Part shown: in pieces, positions 34,002 to 42,078 of the stretch
How the letters are laid out: each line of letters begins with the position of its first letter
Position numbering within the stretch: position 1 is the first letter of the stretch
From: Planctomycetota bacterium
Lineage (GTDB): Bacteria > Planctomycetota > JAJSAM01 > JAJVHW01
Assembly (NCBI GenBank): GCA_021414065.1
Contig: JAIOPE010000120.1
Coordinates: 1-63,382, forward strand
Direction of reading: 5' to 3'
DNA length: 63,382 bases
The notes under the pieces: generated by a model
What the model was told of the DNA's origin: nothing
Seen by the model: the letters and a program-made list of their open reading frames with translations, nothing else
Databases searched by the model: none
Position numbers and translations under genes: made by a program

Positions 34002-35396
34002 ATGCACCCGATCCGGCGCGCCGCAGAAGCGGTCGAACGTCTCCACGACGGGATCCGCGACCTCCCCGTCGTCGGGCCAGCGCACGCAGCCGACCTCCGG
34101 CAGCACCTCGCGAGCGCCTACCGCTTCGACGCGCCGCGTGACGCCGAAACGGTCGTGGACGACATCGCCGCGATGCTCCGCCGCGGGTCGGTCCATGTGA
34201 CGCACCCCGCGTACTTCGGCCTCTTCAACCCGAGCGTGCTTCCCGAGGCCGCAGCCGCGGCGGCGCTCGTCGCCGGGTTCAATCCGCAGACGGCCGCGTG
34301 GACGCACTGCCCGGCCGCCTACGAGATGGAGCAGCACGCGTTGCGCTTCCTCGCCGCGCGGATCGGGTTCGATCCGGCGACGGTCGGCGCGCACTTCTGC
34401 TCCGGCGGCCAGGAGGCGAACACGACCGCGGTCGTCGTCGCGCTGACGCGCACGTTCCCGGAGTTCCGTGAACGCGGCGCCCGCGCGCTGATGGCCGACC
34501 CCGTCCTGTACGTCTCGGCGGAGGCGCACCACAGCTTCGAGAAGGCGGCGCACGTCGCCGGGATCGGCCGCGCGGCGGTGCGGCGCGTGCCGGTGGACGC
34601 CAAGCTGCGCATGGATGTCGCGACGCTCGTCGCGATGATGGCGGCGGACCGCGCGGCCGGGCGGCGGCCGTTCTTCGTCGCGGGCACGGCGGGCGCGACG
34701 TCGTCGGGCGTGATCGACCCGCTACCGGCGATCGCCGACGTCTGCGCGTCGGAACGCCTGTGGTTCCACGGCGACGCCGCGTGGGGCGGCGGCGCGCTGC
34801 TGTCGTCGAAGCTGCGCGGGCACCTGGCCGGCATCGAGCGCGCCGACTCCGTGACGTGGGACGCGCACAAGTGGCTCCAGACGCCGCTCGGCGGCGGGAT
34901 GTTCTTCACGCCGCACGCCGCGGCGCTCGTCGATGCGTTCGCGACGGAGAGCGCGTACATGCCGGCCGCGCGCGGCGGGGTCGTCGATCCATTCAACGCG
35001 TCGCACCAGTGGAGCCGTCGGTCGGCCGGGCTTCCGGTGTTCGCGGCGCTCGCGACGCAGGGCGCCGCCGGCTACGAGCGCCTCATCGACGACATGACCG
35101 CGATGGGCGACCTGCTCCGCGCGAAGCTCCGGGCCGCGGGCTTTGCGATCGTCAACGACACGCCGCTGCCGCTCGTCAACTTCACGCATCCGCGGTTCGA
35201 GACGGGCGAGGTCGCGATGGGCGACGTTGTCCGCGAGGTCCACCGCGGCGGCCGTTGCTGGATCTCGCCGACGGTGCTCGCGCCGACGCCCGACGGCGTC
35301 GCGCGGCGCGTGCTGCGGGCGTGCATCACGAGCCACCGCACCGAGGAACGCGACCTCGACGCGCTCGTCGAAGCGATCGTGGCCGCGCTAGGATGA
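34002..35396 (+). CDS. PLP-dependent group II decarboxylase-like protein
   Basis: A 464-residue fold-type I enzyme of the glutamate/aromatic amino acid decarboxylase group. THPAYFGLFNPSVLPE is the usual N-terminal substrate-site region, FCSGGQEANTTAVV binds the cofactor phosphate, FHGDAAWGGGALL carries the PLP-contacting Asp, and TWDAHKWLQTPLGGG the Schiff-base K290. The amino acid used cannot be deduced; tyrosine/tryptophan, glutamate and diaminobutyrate enzymes all share these motifs. Its TGA overlaps the ATG of the esterase gene, so the two are coupled. Confidence 0.9.
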   Translation: MHPIRRAAEAVERLHDGIRDLPVVGPAHAADLRQHLASAYRFDAPRDAETVVDDIAAMLRRGSVHVTHPAYFGLFNPSVLPEAAAAAALVAGFNPQTAAWTHCPAAYEMEQHALRFLAARIGFDPATVGAHFCSGGQEANTTAVVVALTRTFPEFRERGARALMADPVLYVSAEAHHSFEKAAHVAGIGRAAVRRVPVDAKLRMDVATLVAMMAADRAAGRRPFFVAGTAGATSSGVIDPLPAIADVCASERLWFHGDAAWGGGALLSSKLRGHLAGIERADSVTWDAHKWLQTPLGGGMFFTPHAAALVDAFATESAYMPAARGGVVDPFNASHQWSRRSAGLPVFAALATQGAAGYERLIDDMTAMGDLLRAKLRAAGFAIVNDTPLPLVNFTHPRFETGEVAMGDVVREVHRGGRCWISPTVLAPTPDGVARRVLRACITSHRTEERDLDALVEAIVAALG

Positions 35397-36757
35397 GCGC
35401 CGTGACCAGAGCCCGCGCCGCCCTTCGACTCCTCGCGGCGACGACGGTCGCATTCGCCGCCGCCGCCATGCCCGAACCGGCGGCCGACGCCGCACCGGCG
35501 TCGCCGGAGTTCCGCTACGTGGACGAGGACGACGCCGCCGCCGCCGCGAAGCTCCTCGACCCGCTCGTCCGGAAGTACGCGAGCCCCGCGAAGTGCTCGG
35601 AGTTGCTCAAGATCCTGCGGAAGCGCGCCTATCCGGCGAGTGCGAAGGACACGCAGACGCTCGACTGGGTCTGCCCCGACGGGAAGACGCGGCAGTTCAC
35701 GTACATCCTCCCGAAGAAGTACACGCCCGCGAAGCCGGTCGGCGTGCTCGTGTTCCTGCACGGCGCGGTCCGCCAACCCGCGCCGGGCGGCGGCGCCGGC
35801 GAAGCCGCCCAGATCGCGCTGCCCGCGGTGCGTGACCTCGATCTGATCGTCGTCGGTCCGTCCACGTACGACGGCGTCGAGTGGGGAGCCCCGGCCTGCC
35901 GCGCACTCGTCCACCATGCGCTCGACCACGTGAAGCGGAACTTCAACGTGGACGAGAACCGCGTCTACCTGGCCGGCGATTCCGACGGCGGGCGCGGAGC
36001 GTACAACATCGCCGAGACCGAGGCCGGCGCCCTCGCCGCGGCGATCCCCGTGATCGGCTCGCCGGGCGGTGTCACGCGGTTCGCCAACCTGCGCAACCTG
36101 CCGTGGTTCGCGATCAACGGCGAGGCCGATTCGATCTTCGACGTCGCGCACGTGCGCGAAGCCGTCGACGGCATGAAGGCGTCTGCGATCGACCTCACGT
36201 GGAAGCTGATCCCGAAGGGCTCGCACGACCCCTTCTTCTTCGTGAAGTACGCCGACGAGGTGCAGGCGTTCCTCAAGGCCCACGTGCGCGACCCCTTCCC
36301 CAAGACAGTCCACTGGACGATCGACGCGGCGCGGAACGACCTGCCGGACCTGTATCTCGCCGACACGTTCCGCTGGATCCGCATCGACGCGGCCGGCGCC
36401 ACCTCGTGCACGACCGCGTTCGAGGACGCGTCCTCCGGCTTGCTGCGCGCCGACCTGCCGCGCATCGAGGCCGAGCGTGACGGGAACCGGATCGACGTGC
36501 GGACGAGCGGCGTGGCGAGGTACTCGGTGCTCGTCTCTCCCGACATGCTCGACCTGAAGAAGGAGATTGAGGTCCGCACCAACGGGAAGCTGTCGTTCCG
36601 CGGGAAGGTCGAGCCCGACGCGCGCGTGATCCTCGAGGAGGCACGGCGGTTCGTCGATCGCACGCTCCTGTTCGTCGCGCGCATCGCGGTGGACGTGGAC
36701 GGTGCCGAGGTCGAGACCGCGCCGCCGGCCGAACCGGCCCCGACGGAGCCGAAGTAG
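35393..36757 (+). CDS. Secreted alpha/beta hydrolase (esterase-like)
   Basis: ATG 35393 overlaps the previous stop (ATGA). A signal peptide (LRLLAATTVAFAAAAMPEPA) leads to a 454-residue protein with GVLVFLHGAV (oxyanion strand), YLAGDSDGGRGAYNIAE (nucleophile S197) and a plausible acid/His pair in the DSIFD and KGSHDPFF segments. This is the arrangement of polyhydroxybutyrate-depolymerase/feruloyl-esterase-like enzymes. The C-terminal 150 residues form a beta-rich domain with unknown role, ending in a Pro/Glu tail. Its start overlaps the decarboxylase stop, and the next gene begins directly at its stop. Confidence 0.85.
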   Translation: MSAVTRARAALRLLAATTVAFAAAAMPEPAADAAPASPEFRYVDEDDAAAAAKLLDPLVRKYASPAKCSELLKILRKRAYPASAKDTQTLDWVCPDGKTRQFTYILPKKYTPAKPVGVLVFLHGAVRQPAPGGGAGEAAQIALPAVRDLDLIVVGPSTYDGVEWGAPACRALVHHALDHVKRNFNVDENRVYLAGDSDGGRGAYNIAETEAGALAAAIPVIGSPGGVTRFANLRNLPWFAINGEADSIFDVAHVREAVDGMKASAIDLTWKLIPKGSHDPFFFVKYADEVQAFLKAHVRDPFPKTVHWTIDAARNDLPDLYLADTFRWIRIDAAGATSCTTAFEDASSGLLRADLPRIEAERDGNRIDVRTSGVARYSVLVSPDMLDLKKEIEVRTNGKLSFRGKVEPDARVILEEARRFVDRTLLFVARIAVDVDGAEVETAPPAEPAPTEPK

Positions 36758-37471
36758 GTGACGGCCCCCCGTCTGGCGCCGCTCCTCGCCGCGATCGAAG
36801 CCGAGGCGCGCCGCGCGCCGTTCGACGTCTGTCTCGACACCTACCGCGCCGCGGGCCGCGATCCGGCCGTGCCGATCGTGTGCGCCGGCTCGCTGGACGC
36901 GCCGTTCGCCGCGCTCGGACGAGAACTCGGCCGCGAGGAAGTCCACGCCGGCGAACCGCTGATCGGCATGGGCGGGCGCCGGTTCCGTCGCGCGTTCCAC
37001 GACGCGGTGCTCGCGAAGTCGCTCGGCCCCGCGCCGAAATCAGAGCGCCGCTTCGACGCGATCTTCGACCACGTCCTCCTGACGAACACCGTCCCCTACC
37101 GCCCCGTGGACAACGTCGCCTACGACCGCGCGACGCTCGTGCGCTTCCGGCCGTTCGTGGAGACGCTCCTCGCCGACCTGTGGCGCGGCCACACCGTGCT
37201 CGCCCTCGGCGAGACCGCGACGCGCTGGTTCGCGCCGTACGCCGCGCCCGGCGCCGTGGACGCGCTCTGGGCCGACGCCGACCGCCGGTTCACCGACACG
37301 ATCGACGTCGAGATCCGCGGCCGCGCGATCCGCGTCGCCCCGATCCCCCACCCGTCGCCGCTCTCGCCGTTCAAGAAGGAGTTCGCACGCCTCCTGGCCT
37401 TACGTACCGAGGCGGGACAATTTTTTGTCCCGCGCAATTCGTCAACCGACCGCGAGCAACCCCATGCCTGA
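36758..37471 (+). CDS. Uracil-DNA-glycosylase-superfamily protein with repeat-derived C-terminus
   Basis: GTG 36758 directly follows the esterase stop. In 237 residues, CAGSLDAPFAALGRELGREE, GEPLIGMGGRRFR, NTVPYRPVDN and IPHPSPLSPFKKEF match the motifs of family 4/5-like uracil-DNA glycosylases (motif 1 region, the conserved Asn loop, and the HPSPLS leucine loop). Such enzymes remove uracil from DNA; this divergent member lacks visible iron-sulfur Cys pairs. The last 22 residues (from ALRTEAGQFFVPRN) are encoded by repeat A copy 2, so the natural C-terminus has been replaced. The end overlaps the next gene's start. Confidence 0.75.
   Translation: MTAPRLAPLLAAIEAEARRAPFDVCLDTYRAAGRDPAVPIVCAGSLDAPFAALGRELGREEVHAGEPLIGMGGRRFRRAFHDAVLAKSLGPAPKSERRFDAIFDHVLLTNTVPYRPVDNVAYDRATLVRFRPFVETLLADLWRGHTVLALGETATRWFAPYAAPGAVDALWADADRRFTDTIDVEIRGRAIRVAPIPHPSPLSPFKKEFARLLALRTEAGQFFVPRNSSTDREQPHA
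37404..37450 (+). repeat. Repeat A, copy 2 (inside the 3' end of a gene)
   Basis: 47 bases almost identical to 22240-22287: GTACCGAGGCGGGACAA, a T-run of six, TTGTCCCGCGCAATTCGT, AACCGAC. GCGGGACAA (37412-37420) pairs with TTGTCCCGC (37425-37433). It supplies coding sequence to the end of the glycosylase-like gene. Confidence 0.8.
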
Positions 37472-38207
37472 CCAGCGACTTGCGCACGCCGTCCGCCGAG
37501 CCCACCGTTCGCGCGTCGTCACCGCCACGACGAGACTCCTCTTCGTCGCCGCCCTCGTTGCCACCCTCGCCGCGTGCGGCGAGACGCTCCCCGCACCGAC
37601 GCCCGCCACCGCCTCCGGCAAGTGGTGGCCGCCTCGCGAGTACACGGTGGACCCGGCGCTCCAGGGCCGCGCCGACGCCGAGGCCGCCATCGCCGCCGGG
37701 CGCCCGCTCCGTCTTCTTCACGGCGAGTCCGACGACCTGCGCATCGACGCCGACACCGGCCTTCCCGTGAGCGGGTTCGGCTGCTGCTTCGAGGAGCCGA
37801 ACGCGAAGTACCTCGACGCGTACAACGCCGTGATCGACACCGCCCGCGCCGCGGGTCGCCTTCGCGAGTTCGACTTCCGCCCGAAGCAGCTTCCGCCCGA
37901 CGTCGCCCGCTCCCGCCTCGACGCCGCGGGCCGCGCCTTCGCCGCCGGCGACGCGCCGATCGTCGCCCCGAGCGGCACCCACCGCGTCGGCTTCCAGCCC
38001 GGCGACGCGCCGTCCGACGGCACGCTCTTCGTCGAACGCGCCGACGGCACGGGTCACTACGCGCTACGCAACGTCTCCGGCCCCGTGCGCGTCGCGTTCG
38101 CAGACGACGGCACGACGCTCCTCGTCACCGGCGGCGGGATCGCGGGGATCGAGACGTTCGACCTGCCGCACGCGGTGGCGTTGCAGGTGATCGCGGCACC
38201 GAAGTAG
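37464..38207 (+). CDS. Lipoprotein of unknown function (247 aa)
   Basis: ATG 37464 lies within the last codons of the preceding gene. A signal peptide ends in LATLAACGE, a clear lipobox with Cys at about 38. The mature part has no family I recognise; it includes GFGCCFEEPNAKYLDAYN (an adjacent Cys pair) and a beta-rich C-terminus (GTHRVGFQPGDAP, VRVAFADDGTTLLVTGG). It is anchored in a membrane outside the cytoplasm. Repeat C copy 1 begins 6 bases after its stop. Confidence 0.8.
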   Translation: MPDQRLAHAVRRAHRSRVVTATTRLLFVAALVATLAACGETLPAPTPATASGKWWPPREYTVDPALQGRADAEAAIAAGRPLRLLHGESDDLRIDADTGLPVSGFGCCFEEPNAKYLDAYNAVIDTARAAGRLREFDFRPKQLPPDVARSRLDAAGRAFAAGDAPIVAPSGTHRVGFQPGDAPSDGTLFVERADGTGHYALRNVSGPVRVAFADDGTTLLVTGGGIAGIETFDLPHAVALQVIAAPK

Positions 38208-38212
38208 CGATC

Positions 38213-38416
38213 GGGGACGGCGTGAACCAACGAACTTCCCGAGTCACGAGCGGTCGCCCGGCTTCGGCCGAGCACGTCCATCGCAGCGAGACAGAGGCCA
38301 AGTGGACGATCGCCAGTGTCGGTTGGAGCGTGCGAGCGCTGCGTCCGAAGAGACGTTCCGCGCGGGGCCGAGTGGGGCCTGGAAGGTCGGGAAGTTCGCA
38401 GGTTCACCCCGTTCCC
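38213..38416 (+). repeat. Inverted-repeat element C, copy 1
   Basis: 204 bases with complementary ends: GGGGACGGCGTGAACC (38213 on) pairs with GGTTCACCCCGTTCCC (38401-38416), and CGAACTTCCC with GGGAAGTTCG just inside. The interior contains a stretch (CGTGCGAGCGCTGCGTCCGA ... CGGGGCCGAGTGGGGCC) shared with copies 2 and 3. No coding function seen. Confidence 0.85.
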
Positions 38417-38444
38417 GCCCAGGCCACGTCCCCCGCTGGCGAAG

Positions 38445-38798
38445 TCAGAACCAAAGAGACCAGATCCGATAGCGAAGTCCGTCCTCATGTTTCTCGATCC
38501 ACACTCTGAGCCAGAAGCTCCTTCGCGTCTCCTGGACCGTCCACATGCCGACGTCCACCCACCAGCTCGCCAGTTCGGTTTCGAGCGACTCTGAGACATC
38601 CATTTCGAGCGGTTCGTGACTGCTGCGGCGTCGCGGCGTCACGCCCCACAGCCCTAGCAAGTGCCGAATGCCACTCGCCGAGAGCCCGCCGGGCATGGCG
38701 CCGTCGCACACTTCGTCGAACTGTCCGAGCGCCACTCGGTCGGCGAGGTCGAGGGCAAGAGCCCTCACAGGTGCATCGTCTGGATCTGCGTCGCACAT
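38445..38798 (-). CDS. Small protein resembling DUF7668
   Basis: A 117-residue cytoplasmic protein. The core WWVDVGMWTVQETRRSFWLR followed by WIEKHEDGLRYRIWSLWF resembles the WxVDVxLWTxEExRSDLxL pattern of small DUF7668-type proteins, whose role is unknown and which are often near toxin or immunity genes. The N-terminal half has helices (ALALDLADRVALGQFDEVCD). No clear ribosome site before ATG 38798. It lies inside the repeat C island next to the Tse2-like operon. Confidence 0.5.
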   Translation of the reverse strand: MCDADPDDAPVRALALDLADRVALGQFDEVCDGAMPGGLSASGIRHLLGLWGVTPRRRSSHEPLEMDVSESLETELASWWVDVGMWTVQETRRSFWLRVWIEKHEDGLRYRIWSLWF

Positions 38799-38913
38799 GA
38801 TGCCCGAATGCTACGGGACCGCCCGCGTGGGGCTCCCCGGGGGCAACTCATCCCGGACCGATGCGGCGATTCGGACCCGAGCCGGCGCGTCGTGCGCTAT
38901 GCTCCCAACGACA

Positions 38914-39492
38914 ATGACCGATCTCTATCGGACCATGCGGCGTGACGCAGACGGCGGCCCCGCGGTCGGCCGATCGGCGCGCGCGCTCGGCGTTCGCACG
39001 GAGGGCGACGTCCGCGACGTCACACCCGTGACGGGCTGTGTGCTGCCCGGCGCCGGCGGGATGTCCGTCGCAGTCGGCTCGCCGGAAGCCCTCCCACCGG
39101 CACGTCGCCCGGTCTGGGTCCGCCGCGAGGGCGCGCCAGGACGGAGCGAGGACACGCTTTGGCGGATCGCCGCCGCGGGCTTGCCCGGACCGCCCGTGCC
39201 AGGCGACGCGGAAGCCCGAATCGCTGAGCTTGCGCAGAGCGCGGCACGCGCCATCGAGTCCCGGCGCCCCGGGGACGTCACCCCTCCGCCGGAGATCGGA
39301 TCGCTCGCGATTGCGCTCCGCGCGACCGCGCCCGGCCACCGGCCGTTGCAGGTGCGGTGCGACACGTCCGACCACGGGCTGGTCGAGCCGAGCGTGCCTC
39401 GTAGCGTTGAAGCGTACGAGGCGGACATCGCCGCAAGCCGGGACGACTGGCAGCCCGCCGCGGGTCCGGTCACAGGAGTGCGCCGCCGATGA
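38914..39492 (+). CDS. Candidate Tse2-like ADP-ribosyltransferase-fold toxin
   Basis: A 192-residue protein; the in-frame ATG 38899 would add five residues. The N-terminal 95 residues show DLYRTMRRDADGGPAVGRSA, then LGVR, VTGCVLPGAGGMSVAVGS, LPPARRP and DTLWRI. The spacing of LYR, DxDGxPxVGxSxxxLGVR, PGxGGMSV and LPxxRRP matches Tse2-type toxins (ADP-ribosyltransferase-like fold) as I remember the family; this is a motif-level call without a database search. The C-terminal half is different and unrecognised. First of three tightly coupled genes. Confidence 0.5.
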   Translation: MTDLYRTMRRDADGGPAVGRSARALGVRTEGDVRDVTPVTGCVLPGAGGMSVAVGSPEALPPARRPVWVRREGAPGRSEDTLWRIAAAGLPGPPVPGDAEARIAELAQSAARAIESRRPGDVTPPPEIGSLAIALRATAPGHRPLQVRCDTSDHGLVEPSVPRSVEAYEADIAASRDDWQPAAGPVTGVRRR

Positions 39493-39794
39493 AGCCGAAC
39501 ATCACCCTGCACCACCGACTCGAGGACGAGTTGCTCGGGCTGCGTATCCTGCGCGACATGGGACACGCGGAGTTCCGGGCGGAGGACGAGGACCGAACCC
39601 TCGACGCGATGGAAGCCGCCTGGCTTGGGATGTCACCCGAGGAACGACACGAACTGGAGATCGAGCGTCGGGCACGGTACGCGCCCGAGTTCGCTTCGGC
39701 GGGACGAGACCACTGGGCCTCGCTCGCAGACGTCGATCGCGACGCGCGCATGCGCCGGTCCATCCCGCCTCGAATCGGCGCCGGAGCCGCCTGA
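39489..39794 (+). CDS. Small acidic/basic helical protein in the Tse2-like operon (101 aa)
   Basis: ATG 39489 overlaps the previous stop (ATGA). Predicted mostly helical: HHRLEDELLGLRILRDMGHA, RTLDAMEAAWLGMSPEERHE, LEIERRARYAPEFASAGRD. There is no signal or membrane segment and no family I recognise. Its position right after a toxin-like gene and its size suggest an immunity or antitoxin partner, which is inference only. Confidence 0.6.
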   Translation: MKPNITLHHRLEDELLGLRILRDMGHAEFRAEDEDRTLDAMEAAWLGMSPEERHELEIERRARYAPEFASAGRDHWASLADVDRDARMRRSIPPRIGAGAA

Positions 39795-40513
39795 TGTACC
39801 TCACCGCGCATCGCCTGCGGTCGGTGCGGCTCGAAGAGGGCATCAACGCGTTCCTGTACCTGCACCGCGACCGCCCCCTCCCCATGCGAGGGCCGGACGA
39901 GCCCGACGTGGACACGATCGCCCAGTCGGAGCCCGGGTACCCGGTCGCTGAGTCGATCGATGTTCCTCCCGGCGGAAACAGCGTCCTCGCCTACCTCGAT
40001 CTCGCAGCGCCCGACGACGCAACGGAGAGCGCCCTGCGGGGAGCCGTCGCGGAGCTTAGGAGGCGGCTCCCGGACGAGCGCCTGCCGATGCTCGCAGTCC
40101 ACGGGGGATCAGCTACCCGGTTCGGGGCGAACCTCGAGTTCGAAGGACGGATCGATGAATCGATCGCGCTACTGGACGGGCTCGAGGCCGCTGCGCTGGC
40201 GCTTCTCCCGCAGCGCAACGCCGCTCCGGCAAAGGTGAGCGGTCCGTACGTGGTACACGGTCGGCCCGGCTCAGACGGGCTGCGTCTCTTCCTCCCTCCG
40301 GCGACACTTCAGCGCCTTCCCGCCGGGCCCATGCGCCGGTCGTCGATCGTCGTTCCGAGCGAGGTGATCCGCGCCGCGCCGTTCGACGCCGTCGCCGACG
40401 CCGCACGCGCGCTTCTCGGCGTGTCCGAGGCGGACCTCGTCCGGGAGCAGGGGTTCGAGGTCGTGGAACCAGCCTCGGACCGCTTGCTCCTGCGTTGGGC
40501 GCCACCTCGCTGA
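39794..40513 (+). CDS. Unknown protein, third gene of the Tse2-like operon (239 aa)
   Basis: ATG 39794 shares its A with the previous TGA (TGATG). Mixed alpha/beta soluble protein with LEEGINAFLYLHRDRPLPMR, an SVLAYLDLAAPDDATE strand-helix, MLAVHGGSATRFGANLEFEG and the end FEVVEPASDRLLLRWAPPR. No recognised motif. Tight overlap with both upstream genes argues that all three act together. Confidence 0.6.
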   Translation: MYLTAHRLRSVRLEEGINAFLYLHRDRPLPMRGPDEPDVDTIAQSEPGYPVAESIDVPPGGNSVLAYLDLAAPDDATESALRGAVAELRRRLPDERLPMLAVHGGSATRFGANLEFEGRIDESIALLDGLEAAALALLPQRNAAPAKVSGPYVVHGRPGSDGLRLFLPPATLQRLPAGPMRRSSIVVPSEVIRAAPFDAVADAARALLGVSEADLVREQGFEVVEPASDRLLLRWAPPR

Positions 40514-40544
40514 CGTCGGGACTCGCCCGGGGACGACCGTGCCG

Positions 40545-40826
40545 TCACCTAGCGTTCCGCGCGTGGCGCCGTCTGCCCCAGGCCGCGAGCAGGAACATCG
40601 CGAAGAACGAGACCAACGCCGCGCCGAAGATCTCGGGCCCCCACGACCGTGGATTCGATTCCGTCCCGAAGACTCGACCCAAACCCCAGACGGCGGCGTG
40701 GATGCCGAGTACCCCTGGTGTCGCCACGAGTGCGCCAATGGTGACCTCCCTCCAGGAGAGCTTCGCGAAGGACGACAGGAGGTCGTCCTTCGCGCTGTTG
40801 CCATCCGGGAGGAGGTCGTCGCCCAT
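40545..40826 (-). CDS. Small two-helix membrane protein (93 aa)
   Basis: Two hydrophobic segments (ATPGVLGIHAAVWGLGRVF and EIFGAALVSFFAMFLLAAWG) separated by a short polar loop and ending in a basic tail (GRRRHARNAR). No family recognised and no strong ribosome site. Repeat C copy 2 lies directly upstream, so it may use a promoter in or beyond the repeat. Confidence 0.5.
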   Translation of the reverse strand: MGDDLLPDGNSAKDDLLSSFAKLSWREVTIGALVATPGVLGIHAAVWGLGRVFGTESNPRSWGPEIFGAALVSFFAMFLLAAWGRRRHARNAR

Positions 40827-40881
40827 TCGGAGAGTCTACATGGGTCCTTGGGGACCCGGTGCCGTCGGCGAGGAGTGGTCC

Positions 40882-41036
40882 GGGGACGGGGTGAACTTGC
40901 GAACTTCCGGCCGGGGCGGACGTGGACGATCTCGCTCGTCGCTCGGCGCGTGCGCGCGTTGCGCCCGAAGCGATGTCGCTCGCGGGGCCGAAGGGGGCTG
41001 GGGCTGCTGGGAAGTTCGCAAGTTCACCCCGTTCCC
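40882..41036 (+). repeat. Inverted-repeat element C, copy 2 (best-preserved ends)
   Basis: 155 bases. GGGGACGGGGTGAACTTGCG plus AACTTCC (40882-40908) pairs with GGAAGTTCGCAAGTTCACC plus CCGTTCCC (41009-41036 region) at 26 of 27 positions. The interior GTGCGCGCGTTGCGCCCGAA and GCGGGGCCGAAGGGGGC is shared with copies 1 and 3. Confidence 0.9.
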
Positions 41037-41048
41037 GCCGGTCCCCCG

Positions 41049-41864
41049 TCAGCTCGACCTGATCTGCGGCAGCGCGCCGCGGACGCGGCCCTCGTGGAAC
41101 TGCACGCGCCCCGCGGCGAGCGCAGCGCACAGCGCCGGCGCGTCACCGTTGAACAGGCGTCCGTCGGGACCGAGGACGCATCGGCCCGATGTCTCCGGCG
41201 GCAGCGCGGCCACGAGCCCGCGGGCCTCGTCGAGCATCGCGTGCCAGGCGCGCGAAAGGTCGGCGGCGGCGGGAGACGGGCCCTCGAATGCGAGGGACGC
41301 GATCTCGACGTCCGAGTACCGAGCGGACCGACCGGCGTGCTCCAGGATGGAAGCGGGGCTGAAGCCGGGGTCCTTCCCGCAAGCGGCCCACGCGAGGTAG
41401 CCGAGTCGCTGGATGTGCTGATGGCAGCCGATCACGTCGATCCAGTCGCGCGGTTCGAGGCGCCCAACAAGCGCGAGGACTTTGTTCGTCGCGAGGTCGA
41501 AGTGGTGCAGGACAAGCCCGAAGTCGGGGTGCTGCGCGAGCGGGAAGAAGCGGTAGGCACTGTCGGCCGTCCACTGCAGGACAACACTGTCGCCGCCGCG
41601 GGCGACCACGGCCTCGACGAACGACCCGCGTTCGCGCACCGCGACGACCGAGTTGCCCGCCTCCTCGAGCAGCTGTCTGTCCGCGGCCCAACTCGTGCGG
41701 ACCGCCTCGGCGGTGTCGTGGAACAGGTCGATGTCGCGGGAGATGCGCGTGGACCCGGTCACCGCGCCGAGCGCGGCGCCGCCGGCGACGTAGCTCTCGC
41801 CGCTGGCGATGCGCTGCCGCGCGATCAGACGACAGATGTCGAGCTGGTATGCCGTGAGAGCCAC
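41049..41864 (-). CDS. AbiEii/DUF1814-type nucleotidyltransferase (toxin-like)
   Basis: GTG 41864 gives a 271-residue protein. SYVAGGAALGAVTGSTRISR followed by DIDLFHD has the GG-(x)n-DxD core of the nucleotidyltransferase fold (G28-G29, D44, D46), as in AbiEii/AbiGii toxins; DLATNKVLALVGRLEPRDWI is the second conserved block of the group. AbiEii transfers nucleotides to target RNA and is neutralised by AbiEi. Here the upstream partner is a 75-residue protein, not the winged-helix AbiEi, and overlaps this gene by 40 bases. It may be defence or plasmid/island maintenance, and sits between C elements. Confidence 0.82.
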   Translation of the reverse strand: MALTAYQLDICRLIARQRIASGESYVAGGAALGAVTGSTRISRDIDLFHDTAEAVRTSWAADRQLLEEAGNSVVAVRERGSFVEAVVARGGDSVVLQWTADSAYRFFPLAQHPDFGLVLHHFDLATNKVLALVGRLEPRDWIDVIGCHQHIQRLGYLAWAACGKDPGFSPASILEHAGRSARYSDVEIASLAFEGPSPAAADLSRAWHAMLDEARGLVAALPPETSGRCVLGPDGRLFNGDAPALCAALAAGRVQFHEGRVRGALPQIRSS

Positions 41865-42052
41865 TGTCGGAGCACCGCTGCTTTCTTGAACGTTGCGAGG
41901 TCGCCGTGCCGCTCGATCGTCTCGAGCACGCGGACGGCCTCGTCGGGCGTGGACGGATAGTAGTCCGTCCGCAGCGACCAGAGACAACGGGTTCGCACTT
42001 CGTCCATCAGCAGGTGGACGCTACGCATCGCGGACTCGACGTCGTCGCGCAT
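41825..42052 (-). CDS. Small partner of the AbiEii-like nucleotidyltransferase (75 aa)
   Basis: ATG 42052. The protein contains TRCLWSLRTDYYPSTPDEAV, RVLETIERHGDLATFKKAAV and ends LRQWLSRHTS. Short proteins with the CLWxLRxDYxPxTxExxLRVLxxIERHGD pattern are found beside AbiEii-like genes in other bacteria, to my knowledge. A role as antitoxin is inferred from the overlap and order (small gene first). The sequence has no DNA-binding motif that I can see. Confidence 0.7.
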   Translation of the reverse strand: MRDDVESAMRSVHLLMDEVRTRCLWSLRTDYYPSTPDEAVRVLETIERHGDLATFKKAAVLRQWLSRHTSSTSVV

Positions 42053-42078
42053 GGGATGAGCATACCGACGAGCCCCCT

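Noticed and set aside
40882-41036. Short similar peptides (VRALRPKR ... GSSQVHPVP) encoded within the C repeats
   Set aside because: The similarity comes from the repeat DNA itself; frames are not bounded by starts and ribosome sites.
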